NCBI GenBank assembly: GCA_016292445.1
Contig: JAEDIN010000006.1
Location: 1 to 38,643 of the forward strand
DNA from: Oscillospiraceae bacterium
GTDB lineage: Bacteria > Bacillota > Clostridia > Oscillospirales > Oscillospiraceae
Reading direction: 5' to 3'
DNA: 38,643 nucleotides
Program-made: the position numbers and the translations under genes
Shown here: piece after piece, positions 1-6,997 of the stretch
Layout: each line of letters begins with the position of its first letter
Numbering within the stretch: the first letter of the stretch is position 1
The notes under the pieces: generated by a model
Seen by the model: the letters and a program-made list of their open reading frames with translations, nothing else
The model's database searches: none
What the model was told of the DNA's origin: nothing

Positions 1-104
1 CTCTCAAGGCCGCAGGCTTCCTGACCCGTGACCCGAGAATGAAAGAGCGTAAAAAATACGGTCTCAAGGCAGCCCGTCGCGCTCCGCAGTTCAGCAAGCG
101 TTAA
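1..104 (+). CDS. rpsI: 30S ribosomal protein S9, C-terminal end (partial)
   Basis: The window opens inside a reading frame (first full codon at base 3) encoding 33 residues and a TAA stop. The tail contains GFLTRDPRMKERKKYG and ends in RAPQFSKR, the strongly conserved basic C-terminus of bacterial ribosomal protein S9, which reaches into the ribosomal P site. Only the end is present, so start and upstream partner (normally rplM) lie outside the window. A hairpin terminator follows directly. Confidence 0.95.
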   Translation, partial: LKAAGFLTRDPRMKERKKYGLKAARRAPQFSKR

Positions 105-116
105 ACTGTATTTCAC

Positions 117-149
117 AAACTGCCACTTTCCGAGGGTGGCAGTTTTTTA
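117..149 (+). terminator. Rho-independent terminator after rpsI
   Basis: A 10-bp stem (AAACTGCCAC pairing with GTGGCAGTTT) with a short loop is followed by a T run, 12 bases after the rpsI stop. Nearly the same stem sequence recurs in the terminator at 3656-3687. Confidence 0.9.
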
Positions 150-173
150 TTATTCTGTTGTATTTGCCACACA

Positions 174-203
174 TTTACACATGCGACTATGATAAACTAT
201 TAT
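174..203 (+). promoter_or_regulatory. Predicted sigma-A promoter of the flavodiiron gene
   Basis: TTTACA (174-179) and TATTAT (198-203) are each 5/6 matches to the -35 and -10 boxes with an 18-bp spacer. They sit 25 bases before the start codon. Confidence 0.55.
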
Positions 204-206
204 CAT
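189..206 (+). promoter_or_regulatory. Fur/PerR-like inverted repeat over the -10 box
   Basis: ATGATAAACTATTATCAT is a 7-4-7 perfect inverted repeat that covers the -10 box. It resembles boxes of the Fur/PerR family (TGATAAT-N-ATTATCA), although the half-site spacing is one base longer than the 7-1-7 consensus. A repressor bound here would block polymerase. Confidence 0.35.
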
Positions 207-228
207 TCAAAAAAACGGAGGTAAAAAT

Positions 229-2223
229 ATGTACTGCACACGCAAAGTTACCAACGACCTCACATGGGTCGGCGCAGACGATCGGCGCCTTGCCTGCTTT
301 GAGGGTGTTTACGGCGTTCCCGACGGCGTTTCCTACAACTCATATTTGCTCATTGACAACAAGACCGTGCTTTTTGACACCGTTGACAGAGCTGTGAGCC
401 GCACTTTCTTTGAAAATGTTGCCCATGCTCTCGGCGGAAGAAAGCTCGACTACCTTGTGATTTCCCACATGGAACCTGACCACGCCGCGACTATCGACGA
501 GCTTGTTTTGCGTTATCCCGATATCACCATTGTTTGCAACAGCAAGATTCAGACCATGCTCGGTCAGTTCTTCCAACTTTCAGATACGCTCAAGTACCAC
601 ATTGTCAAAGAGGGCGACACTCTTTCCACCGGCAAGCATAATTTCACCTTTGTAATGGCTCCCATGGTGCATTGGCCGGAGGTCATGATGACCTACGACC
701 TGACCGACAAAGTGCTCTTCTCGGCAGACGCCTTCGGCACCTTCGGCGCACTCAACGGTCACCTGTTTAACGATGAGGTCGATTTCTTCACCGACTACCT
801 CGATGAGGCCCGCCGCTACTACACCAACATCGTCGGCAAGTACGGCGCACAGGTTCAGGCAGTGCTGAAAAAGGCAGCCGCCCTTGAGCTTAACTATGTC
901 TGCCCCCTGCACGGCTTTGTATGGCGCAGCCACTTCGGCGATTTCCTTGAGAAGTATCTCAAGTGGAGCTCCTACACCCCCGAGGAGAACGGCGTTATGA
1001 TAGCCTATGCCTCCGTTTACGGACACACCGAAAACACCGTGAACATCCTCGCCTGCAAGCTGGCAGAGCGCGGGATAAAGACCAAGGTGTTTGACACCTC
1101 CGTCACTCCGGCCTCCTACATACTTTCCGACGCATTCAAATACAGCCACATGGTTCTTGCTTCCACCACCTACAACGCCGGCATTTTCGTCACGATGGAA
1201 AATCTCGTGCACGATATTGCAAACCACAATCTGCAAAACCGCAAGGTGGCAATTCTGGAAAACGGTTCGTGGGCAGCAGCGTCCGGCGGTCTCATGAAGA
1301 AGGCTCTCTCCGGTCTGAAGGGCACGCAGTTTATCGGCGAGACCGTTTCTCTCAAGTCCGACATTACCCATTCCCAGCTTGCCGAGCTTGACGCTATTGC
1401 CGACACTATTGCAGCGGACATTAAGCCCCCTGTACGGATATTCGAGGCTGCCGAAACAGGCGACGCCCTTCCCGTTGACAATGCGGTATTCACCAAGTTC
1501 AACTACGGTGTTGAGGTACTCACCACCAGAGTTGACGGAGTTGACTACGGCTGCATCATAAACACCGCAGGTCAGGTTGCTTCCTGCGACCCGAAGAAGA
1601 TAACCATCTCCGTTATCAAGAAAAACAACACCTGCGACATGGTCATGAAGGCCGGCAAGTTCAACATTTCCATCCTCACCGAGGAAACGCCTTACAGTCT
1701 TTTCCAGCACTTCGGCTTCCAGTCCGGCCGCGATGTCGATAAGTTTGCCGACTGCGAATACGACGAACGCACCGCGAACGGCATTCGCTACATTCCCAAG
1801 TACACCAACGCCGTTTTGTCCTGCGAGGTCATAGATGTCAAGGATGTCGAAACGCAGATGCTATACATCGCAAATGTAGTCGAGGCAAAGGTTCTGTCCG
1901 CGGATAAGTCCTGCACCTACGCATATTACCATGCGCACATCAAGCCCAAGAAAAATCCCGCTCCCGAGCCGAAAGAGGGCTATGTCTGCAAGGTCTGCGG
2001 CTACTTCCACGAGGGTGAGCTGCCTGAGGACTTCACCTGCCCGCTGTGCCACCACGGTCCGGAGGACTTTGAGCATGTCGTTCCCGCAGTGGTCCAGAAG
2101 CAAAAGGGCTATATCTGCACCGTTTGCGGTCACTTTGAGCCTTGCGAGGGTGAGCTGCCCAAGGATTACACCTGCCCGCTGTGCCACCACGGTCCGGAGG
2201 ACTTTGAACCGGCAGAGCAGTAA
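229..2223 (+). CDS. Multidomain flavodiiron protein with flavin-reductase and two rubredoxin domains
   Basis: This is a soluble oxygen- and/or NO-reducing flavodiiron protein of anaerobes. Residues 1-250 are the metallo-beta-lactamase-like core with the diiron ligands visible: H80, E82, D84 (HMEPDH), H148, D167 and H228. A flavodoxin domain starts near residue 256 (AYASVYGHTENT), a flavin-reductase-like domain covers about 425-570, and two short rubredoxin modules follow, with Cys587/590/604/607 and Cys630/633/649/652. Electrons would pass from NAD(P)H or the reductase domain through rubredoxin iron and FMN to the diiron site. At 664 residues it is much longer than the plain two-domain enzyme (about 400). 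GGAGG lies 5-9 bases before the ATG. It is a single-gene unit between terminators. The tandem rubredoxin end is unusual and appears recently duplicated. Whether O2 or NO is the main substrate cannot be told from sequence. Confidence 0.93.
   Translation: MYCTRKVTNDLTWVGADDRRLACFEGVYGVPDGVSYNSYLLIDNKTVLFDTVDRAVSRTFFENVAHALGGRKLDYLVISHMEPDHAATIDELVLRYPDITIVCNSKIQTMLGQFFQLSDTLKYHIVKEGDTLSTGKHNFTFVMAPMVHWPEVMMTYDLTDKVLFSADAFGTFGALNGHLFNDEVDFFTDYLDEARRYYTNIVGKYGAQVQAVLKKAAALELNYVCPLHGFVWRSHFGDFLEKYLKWSSYTPEENGVMIAYASVYGHTENTVNILACKLAERGIKTKVFDTSVTPASYILSDAFKYSHMVLASTTYNAGIFVTMENLVHDIANHNLQNRKVAILENGSWAAASGGLMKKALSGLKGTQFIGETVSLKSDITHSQLAELDAIADTIAADIKPPVRIFEAAETGDALPVDNAVFTKFNYGVEVLTTRVDGVDYGCIINTAGQVASCDPKKITISVIKKNNTCDMVMKAGKFNISILTEETPYSLFQHFGFQSGRDVDKFADCEYDERTANGIRYIPKYTNAVLSCEVIDVKDVETQMLYIANVVEAKVLSADKSCTYAYYHAHIKPKKNPAPEPKEGYVCKVCGYFHEGELPEDFTCPLCHHGPEDFEHVVPAVVQKQKGYICTVCGHFEPCEGELPKDYTCPLCHHGPEDFEPAEQ
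2035..2072 (+). repeat. Direct repeat, copy 1 (rubredoxin module)
   Basis: A 38-base stretch encoding TCPLCHHGPEDFE is repeated without mismatch at 2170-2207, 135 bases downstream and in frame. It marks duplication of the rubredoxin module. Confidence 0.9.
2170..2207 (+). repeat. Direct repeat, copy 2 (rubredoxin module)
   Basis: Second, identical 38-base copy of 2035-2072. Synonymous positions are unchanged, so the duplication is recent or kept uniform by gene conversion. Confidence 0.9.
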
Positions 2224-2235
2224 ATTAAAATTTTC

Positions 2236-2266
2236 AAAATGCCGCTCATTACGAGCGGCATTTTTT
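2236..2266 (+). terminator. Terminator after the flavodiiron gene
   Basis: Perfect 12-bp stem (AAAATGCCGCTC / GAGCGGCATTTT) with a 5-base loop and a T run, 13 bases after the stop. Confidence 0.92.
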
Positions 2267-2268
2267 GC

Positions 2269-2297
2269 TTCAGAAACTTGTAGAAATATGTTATACT
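2269..2297 (+). promoter_or_regulatory. Predicted sigma-A promoter of the histidine kinase gene
   Basis: TTCAGA (4/6) and TATACT (5/6) are spaced by 17 bp and lie just after the upstream terminator, 31 bases before the start codon. Confidence 0.45.
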
Positions 2298-2327
2298 TTG
2301 AACTGTTAACTGTTTCTGGAGGGTAAT

Positions 2328-3656
2328 ATGCAGGAGTTTATTCAAAAGATTTTCTATTCTCCGTTTGAGCTGATATTCAACACCATTCTCATAATCCAGT
2401 GGGCATTGTTCATGTGGGGCACGCTCACACCGAAGCTTAGCAAAAAGCAGACGCTGCTTATCTACATTCCGCTTTGCTTCGTGGTGTCGGCAATTTCCTT
2501 GCAAATGCCGGCGCGCACCTTGCCGAGATTACTTTTCATTCCGACCGTAATGATCGTCTCCGGCTTTTTGTTTTACAGGAACAAGCCGCTAAAGACAATT
2601 TTCTGCTCGTTCTTCCCCGCTGTTGCCATTATTTTGGGGGAGGCGGTCAACCTGATGGTGTTCCCGGAGGTGTATCTTAACTTTGATAGCACCGCGACTT
2701 ACTGGCTCAACGCCAGATCGTTTTTGCTGCTGTTTTTCTACATCCCCACCTGCGGACTGGTTTTGTGGTTCACCGCATCCCAAATCACCAAAAGCCGATA
2801 CAGCCTGACCGCAAAGCAGTGGGCGATATTTTTGTTTTTCCCCCTGTCGCAGGTAATAACCGTCTACTATATTTTTAACTCCTTTTTCGACACCTACGGC
2901 GTTGATCCTCCTCGTCGGCAGCTTCTATTGCTCGGAGCGTTTATCATGCTGTGCATCGCTGCCGACATTGCACTTATCCGCACGATTACCGATGCGGGGC
3001 GCAAGGCGGAGCTTGAAGCGACAAACAGGATGCTCGAAAAGCAGCTCAATATGCAGCTTAGCCACTACAAAGCCTTGACCTCGCAGTACGAAGCAAACCG
3101 CAGGATAAGACACGATATCATGCACCATGTCAACACCATCCAATACCTGCTGGCAGACGGCAAGCAGCAGGAGGCCGCCGAATATGCCGGACAGTTCTTG
3201 CAGGAAAACCGCAGCAGCTCAATGCTTGGGCAGTGCGACAACCCCGTTATTGACGCATTTCTCTACGGTCGTGTACAGGAGGCTGAAAAACAGGGTATTT
3301 CGGTTGAAACGGACATCATCTTGCCGGTCGAGCTTCCCGTATCGAACACCGACCTTGTAATCGTGTTCGGCAACATCATGGATAACGCCGTTGAGGCCTG
3401 CGCAAGAGTCGTGCACCCGAGCATAAGGCTTGACGCTCGTATCGAGGGCAGCTATCTTATCATCACCGAGGAAAATCCCGCTCTGCCCGAAGCAGAGGAC
3501 AATAAAAAGCGCCGCATTCCCGAGCTTGAGCGCGGCGTTGGAATGCATATTCTCGAATCGGTCGCGCAAAAGCACAACGGAAGCTGCCTGATTGAAACCA
3601 AAGACGGTAAATTCACCGTTTCGGTTATTTTGCGGCTGTACCGGAGCAAAATATAA
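2328..3656 (+). CDS. Membrane sensor histidine kinase, GHKL (AgrC-like) type
   Basis: The first 220 residues hold about six hydrophobic membrane segments. A helical linker follows, then an H-box (RRIRHDIMHHVNT, phospho-acceptor H262) and a C-terminal GHKL ATPase domain with N-box GNIMDNAVEA (N349/N353) and G-box RGVGMHILE (403-410). This is the arrangement of AgrC/HPK10-type kinases, which often sense peptides or autoinducers through the membrane domain. The SD sequence GGAGGG stands just before the ATG. No response regulator or signal-peptide gene lies next to it: the gene stands alone between two terminators, so it is an orphan here. Its signal cannot be predicted. Confidence 0.88.
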   Translation: MQEFIQKIFYSPFELIFNTILIIQWALFMWGTLTPKLSKKQTLLIYIPLCFVVSAISLQMPARTLPRLLFIPTVMIVSGFLFYRNKPLKTIFCSFFPAVAIILGEAVNLMVFPEVYLNFDSTATYWLNARSFLLLFFYIPTCGLVLWFTASQITKSRYSLTAKQWAIFLFFPLSQVITVYYIFNSFFDTYGVDPPRRQLLLLGAFIMLCIAADIALIRTITDAGRKAELEATNRMLEKQLNMQLSHYKALTSQYEANRRIRHDIMHHVNTIQYLLADGKQQEAAEYAGQFLQENRSSSMLGQCDNPVIDAFLYGRVQEAEKQGISVETDIILPVELPVSNTDLVIVFGNIMDNAVEACARVVHPSIRLDARIEGSYLIITEENPALPEAEDNKKRRIPELERGVGMHILESVAQKHNGSCLIETKDGKFTVSVILRLYRSKI

Positions 3657-3687
3657 AAACTGCCACCCTCTCGGGTGGCAGTTTTTA
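3656..3687. terminator. Bidirectional terminator between kinase and peptidase genes
   Basis: The stem ACTGCCACCC / GGGTGGCAGT is flanked by A and T runs and overlaps the stop codons of two converging genes. The stem is almost the same as that at 117-149. Confidence 0.9.
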
Positions 3688-4959
3688 TACAAGTGCGCCG
3701 TAGACGAGAATTCCGAGGTTGTCGGCATATATCTTGTCAAACTCCGATATCGGCAGCGGGTTGACTCCCCTGCCTGCCTCTATGGTGTAGCCGGGGCGGT
3801 TAAAGTCCTGAATAAACCAGTCCTTGTATCCGGCAAAGCCCGAGGCATAGGGTGTGTCCTCCACCGAGTAGCCGGATACGGCGGCGAAGGTATCGGCTAT
3901 CGCCCTTGAATTTGTCGGCTCGTAGTCGAGAAACTTCCAGTAGATGACCTCGCCCTGTGTGTGATACGCAAGGATAAGTCTCGGCGACAGCGAGAGCGTG
4001 AAATCGTACATTGCCCGAGCCTCAGGTGCTACAAGCGGCGCAGAGCCGACATAATCCGACGGTGCGGGACTTACAAAGCCCTGCGCGAATTTGTTTTCCC
4101 TGGCCTGCTCCCAGCCTGCCGGATATTGCAGGTTGAGGTCAACACCGCGAATGTTCGCCTTCCAGCCCGAAGGGAACGGAATAGACGGATAGTTTGCTGC
4201 GATGCGCTTTGCGTTTTCAAAATATTCGCCGCTGCTCAGCTCACCCGTCACGAGGTCAACGCCGTCGGGGTCAACGCAGGGCGCTATGTAGATATTCGTG
4301 CGGTCAAAAATTTCCGACGCGCTGTAACCGAAAATGCTTTCGCCGTAGGCATATGCCTTCGCGTATTGCTCGCAAAATTTCAGCAGCACAGGAACGGTTA
4401 TCCATTCGTTTGCATGGTGTGCGGCATTGTAAAACACGCGATTTTCGCCCTTGCCTGCCGACATATACCACAGCGTTCTGCCCATGACGCTTTTGCCTAC
4501 CTCGCCAATCTTCACGAAGGGATAGCGTGCGGCAATGCCCCTTACGCAATAAGCGGTCAAGGCAGAAGTAAAACTTATCGTTGTGGGCACAATATCAAAG
4601 GGCAGCGGAACGGTCACGACACTGCCGATTTGAAGATTTTCGGCGTTGATCCCGGGATTTGCTATGTTTATTGCCCGAAGCGTCGAGCCGTAGAGCTCAG
4701 CGATCGTCCACAGCGTATCGTTTCGGTGCACCTTGTGCGCAACAAATCCCGTGTACCACGGCACGAGCGCACGGTGTGTTGCCGGTCCGACTATGCCGTC
4801 GGCAACGAGCCCGTTTAATGACTGAAAGCGAACGACCGCATTTTTTGTTTTTGTGCCGAAAATGCCGTCGGTTTCAAGCTCGCCAAAGCCTGCACGGTTA
4901 AGCGCAAGCTGCAAAAGCTGAACCGACGGTCCCGTGCTGCCGTATTTTAAAATTCTCAT
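3685..4959 (-). CDS. M14 peptidase with peptidoglycan-binding and LysM domains (gamma-D-glutamyl-diaminopimelate endopeptidase type)
   Basis: This 424-residue protein has an N-terminal peptidoglycan-binding helical domain (about 5-66), a LysM module (about 75-118) and an M14 zinc carboxypeptidase domain (about 130-424). Zinc ligands are visible as H182 and E185 (HHANEW) and H333 (AYHTQG), with catalytic glutamate E394 (YTIEAGRG). The same layout is found in endopeptidases that cut the D-Glu-DAP bond in wall or spore-cortex peptides. The start was placed at 4959 because AAAGGAG lies 5 bases ahead; an ATG eight codons upstream has no SD. No signal peptide is evident, so it may act in the mother cell or be released on lysis. 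It diverges from spoIVB, consistent with but not proving a sporulation role. Confidence 0.9.
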   Translation of the reverse strand: MRILKYGSTGPSVQLLQLALNRAGFGELETDGIFGTKTKNAVVRFQSLNGLVADGIVGPATHRALVPWYTGFVAHKVHRNDTLWTIAELYGSTLRAINIANPGINAENLQIGSVVTVPLPFDIVPTTISFTSALTAYCVRGIAARYPFVKIGEVGKSVMGRTLWYMSAGKGENRVFYNAAHHANEWITVPVLLKFCEQYAKAYAYGESIFGYSASEIFDRTNIYIAPCVDPDGVDLVTGELSSGEYFENAKRIAANYPSIPFPSGWKANIRGVDLNLQYPAGWEQARENKFAQGFVSPAPSDYVGSAPLVAPEARAMYDFTLSLSPRLILAYHTQGEVIYWKFLDYEPTNSRAIADTFAAVSGYSVEDTPYASGFAGYKDWFIQDFNRPGYTIEAGRGVNPLPISEFDKIYADNLGILVYGALV

Positions 4960-5124
4960 TTTTCGCTCCTTTATTCTGTACAAAAATTGTCTGCTGCGAT
5001 TTTGCTTTGAAAAGCGTACAGCAGGTAATTGAGATAAAATCAGCCTGCTTTATTCTACGCAGCCGAACACATACTTATAACAGACTCCGGTCCGATCGGG
5101 CTTGAGTCAAGGGGGTGAGAATTT

Positions 5125-6114
5125 TTGGCAATCAAAAAGTTCACAGGTTTTATTCTCGCCGTGGTATTCATATTCGGTATGAGTGCCGTGGCGATGGCTC
5201 AGGAGCTGATACCCGGCGGCAAGGCCTTAGGCATTAAAATGATGACAGACGGCGTGATGGTCGCGGGTGTGCAGAGCGTTGAAACCGAAAAGGGCAAGGC
5301 TTCTCCGGCAGAGGACGCAGGCATCGAAAAGGGCGATATCATAACCCGTATCGGCGCAAAGGACATCTCCTCGGCAGAGGATTTTGCAGCTGCGATAAAG
5401 AATCTTGACGGCAGCAAGATATCCGTAACGGTTGATCGTGCAGGCAAGGCCCGTCAGTTCAATGTCAAGCCTGTTCTGAGCCTTGACGGTGCTTGGAAGC
5501 TCGGTCTTATGCTTCGTGACGGCATAAGCGGCGTAGGTACTCTTACCTTCTATGACCCCGAATCGGGGATCTACGGCGCACTCGGCCACAGCATAAGCGA
5601 CTCCGAGACCGGCATGACGCTGCCCTTGGGCGACGGCGGCATTTATGACGCACAGGTCATCGGCATAGTTCCCGGCGAAGCGGGTTCACCGGGTGCATTG
5701 AACGGAAGCACGGATGAGGCGGCATTTTTGGGCGATATTCAGATAAACTGCGGCTGCGGCATTTACGGTGCGGCGCAGTTTGAGGGTAAGCCTATCGAAA
5801 CCGGCGATATTAAAACCGGCAGGGCCAGCATTTATTGCACGCTCTCGGGCGATACCGTTAACGAATATCAGATCGAGGTAAAGCGCATTTATGAAAATGA
5901 CGACATGAAAACCGTACAGATATGCGTTACCGACCCTGCGCTTCTTGAGATGACCGGCGGCATTGTTCAGGGTATGTCCGGCAGTCCGATAATCCAGGAG
6001 GGAAAGCTCGTGGGTGCTGTTACCCATGTTTTTGTAAACGACCCTGCCTCGGGCTACGGCATCAGCATACAGGATATGCTTGAGCAGATTTCATTATGTC
6101 ACAAGGCAGCGTAA
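5125..6114 (+). CDS. spoIVB: SpoIVB serine peptidase (sporulation sigma-K checkpoint)
   Basis: SpoIVB is secreted from the forespore and cleaves SpoIVFA, releasing activation of pro-sigma-K in the mother cell. Here an N-terminal hydrophobic signal/anchor (about 5-25) is followed by a PDZ domain (about 40-115) and an S55 peptidase domain with H155 (GALGHSISD), D270 (VTDPALL) and S285 (GMSGSP). The Asp-to-Ser spacing of 15 matches the Bacillus enzyme. At 329 residues it is shorter than the Bacillus protein (about 425) because the N-terminal part is reduced. The start is TTG, with GGGGGTGAG five bases ahead. A very weak sigma-G-like pair (GCTTT, 18 bp, CATACTT at 5047-5076) lies upstream and is not reported separately. 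Confidence 0.93.
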   Translation: MAIKKFTGFILAVVFIFGMSAVAMAQELIPGGKALGIKMMTDGVMVAGVQSVETEKGKASPAEDAGIEKGDIITRIGAKDISSAEDFAAAIKNLDGSKISVTVDRAGKARQFNVKPVLSLDGAWKLGLMLRDGISGVGTLTFYDPESGIYGALGHSISDSETGMTLPLGDGGIYDAQVIGIVPGEAGSPGALNGSTDEAAFLGDIQINCGCGIYGAAQFEGKPIETGDIKTGRASIYCTLSGDTVNEYQIEVKRIYENDDMKTVQICVTDPALLEMTGGIVQGMSGSPIIQEGKLVGAVTHVFVNDPASGYGISIQDMLEQISLCHKAA

Positions 6115-6116
6115 AA

Positions 6117-6152
6117 AATAAGAAAGACGGGTTAAAGCCCGTCTTTCTTATT
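6117..6152. terminator. Terminator hairpin after spoIVB, copy 1 of a 36-bp repeat
   Basis: Perfect 15-bp inverted repeat (AATAAGAAAGACGGG with its complement) around the loop TTAAAG, starting 3 bases after the spoIVB stop. The same 36 bases recur at 6385-6420 with one loop mismatch. Confidence 0.92.
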
Positions 6153-6384
6153 CAGCGTGTCAAAAAAGTCAGCGACTTTTTTGCACGCTTCACAAACGCC
6201 ACATTTTTCGTGAAAACCGGTCTTCACGAAAAATCTCGCTTTGCTCGTCAAAAAGGCTGATAAATCAGCCGTTTTTGATGGCTATTTATCCGATTCGAGC
6301 GGGACCTTGTCCCCTCGAGCTCCCCTGCTGATGCATTGCTTTTAACTTCATGCCTTAGCCTTAAGCAGGTTCTTTGACAGTCTC
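6153..6384. repeat. Possible mobile repeat element made of tandem hairpins
   Basis: These 232 gene-free bases contain four successive hairpins: 6154-6189 (16 paired bases, one bulge), 6203-6234 (perfect 12-bp stem), 6249-6277 (one bulge) and 6296-6317. The ends carry short imperfect inverted termini (TGTCAAAAAAG near 6159, and TGTCAAAGAAC on the other strand near 6380). The element sits exactly between two copies of the 36-bp terminator hairpin. The minus strand holds a 21-codon reading frame (6286-6351, starting MKLKAMHQQG) without a clear SD, probably chance. The layout suggests a non-autonomous MITE-like or REP-like element that inserted at a terminator, or a structured RNA. There is no transposase. 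Confidence 0.5.
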
Positions 6385-6420
6385 AATAAGAAAGACGGGC
6401 TAAAGCCCGTCTTTCTTATT
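6385..6420. terminator. Terminator hairpin, copy 2 of a 36-bp repeat
   Basis: Same 36 bases as 6117-6152 except one loop base (CTAAAG for TTAAAG). It contains the stop codon of the minus-strand gene that ends at 6416 and would terminate that operon. Confidence 0.9.
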
Positions 6421-6997
6421 TATTATAATCGCTTAATCTGCGTATACTTCCGGTATGCGGAATATAATTATTAATACAGTCAAGTGCCTGCTCGGGGGTA
6501 TCAACGAGCTTATAAAGCTCAAGGCAGCTTTCCGACATAAATCTATTGGCGGCTGTTGCCTCGAGGAGCTTGCGCATCGGTCCATAGTAGCCGTTTGTAT
6601 TGACGATGACAATGGCGCGGTCCGTTCTGCCGAGCTGCTTTAGCGTAAGCATCTCGAAAAACTCCTCATAAGTGCCGATGCCGCCGGGAAGCACTATCGT
6701 AGCTTCGGATTTTTCCTCCATGAGCTGCTTGCGCTCACGCATGGTGTCGGTAAAAATCATTTCGTTGCATTCCTCGTACAAAATACCCGGCTCATCGAAA
6801 AATTTCGGCGCAATGCCGATGATCTTTCCGCCCTCGGCATGCACACCTCTTGCGGCGGCACCCATCAGACCCTCTCTGCCGCCGCCGAACACCAGCGTGT
6901 GACCGTGCTTTGCCATGAGTGCGCCGAGCATTTCGGCCTGCTCGTAATACACCGGTTCAAGGCTGCTGCCGGACGCTCCGAAAATGCAGATATTCAT
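6416..6997 (-). CDS. TIGR00730-family (LOG-like) Rossmann-fold nucleoside-monophosphate phosphoribohydrolase
   Basis: The 193-residue protein has the family hallmarks: an N-terminal Rossmann fold with FGGGREGLMG (37-46), MRERK (86-90) and the signature PGGIGTYEE (104-112) that forms the active site of LOG enzymes. Characterised members remove the ribose 5-phosphate from cytokinin-type or purine nucleotides; the physiological substrate in clostridia is unknown. Its ATG overlaps the TGA of the transporter gene by one base (TGATG), so the two are translationally coupled and read as one operon. Its last codons lie inside the terminator hairpin 6385-6420. Confidence 0.9.
   Translation of the reverse strand: MNICIFGASGSSLEPVYYEQAEMLGALMAKHGHTLVFGGGREGLMGAAARGVHAEGGKIIGIAPKFFDEPGILYEECNEMIFTDTMRERKQLMEEKSEATIVLPGGIGTYEEFFEMLTLKQLGRTDRAIVIVNTNGYYGPMRKLLEATAANRFMSESCLELYKLVDTPEQALDCINNYIPHTGSIRRLSDYNK

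Noticed and set aside
580..1710. A 376-codon open frame antisense to the flavodiiron gene
   Set aside because: No SD, no recognisable domain, and it lies fully opposite a gene with clear motifs. Third-position GC bias produces such shadows.
5084..5108. Regulatory hairpin in the spoIVB leader (GACTC / GAGTC with inner CCGATCGG)
   Set aside because: Pairing is broken by mismatches and does not cover the SD; too weak to call.
6286..6351. A 21-codon minus-strand frame within the hairpin element
   Set aside because: No clear SD and it overlaps a hairpin. More likely chance than a peptide gene.
6153..6384. CRISPR array or tRNA, suggested by repeated short hairpins
   Set aside because: The hairpins differ in sequence and spacing, there are no regular spacers and no cloverleaf.
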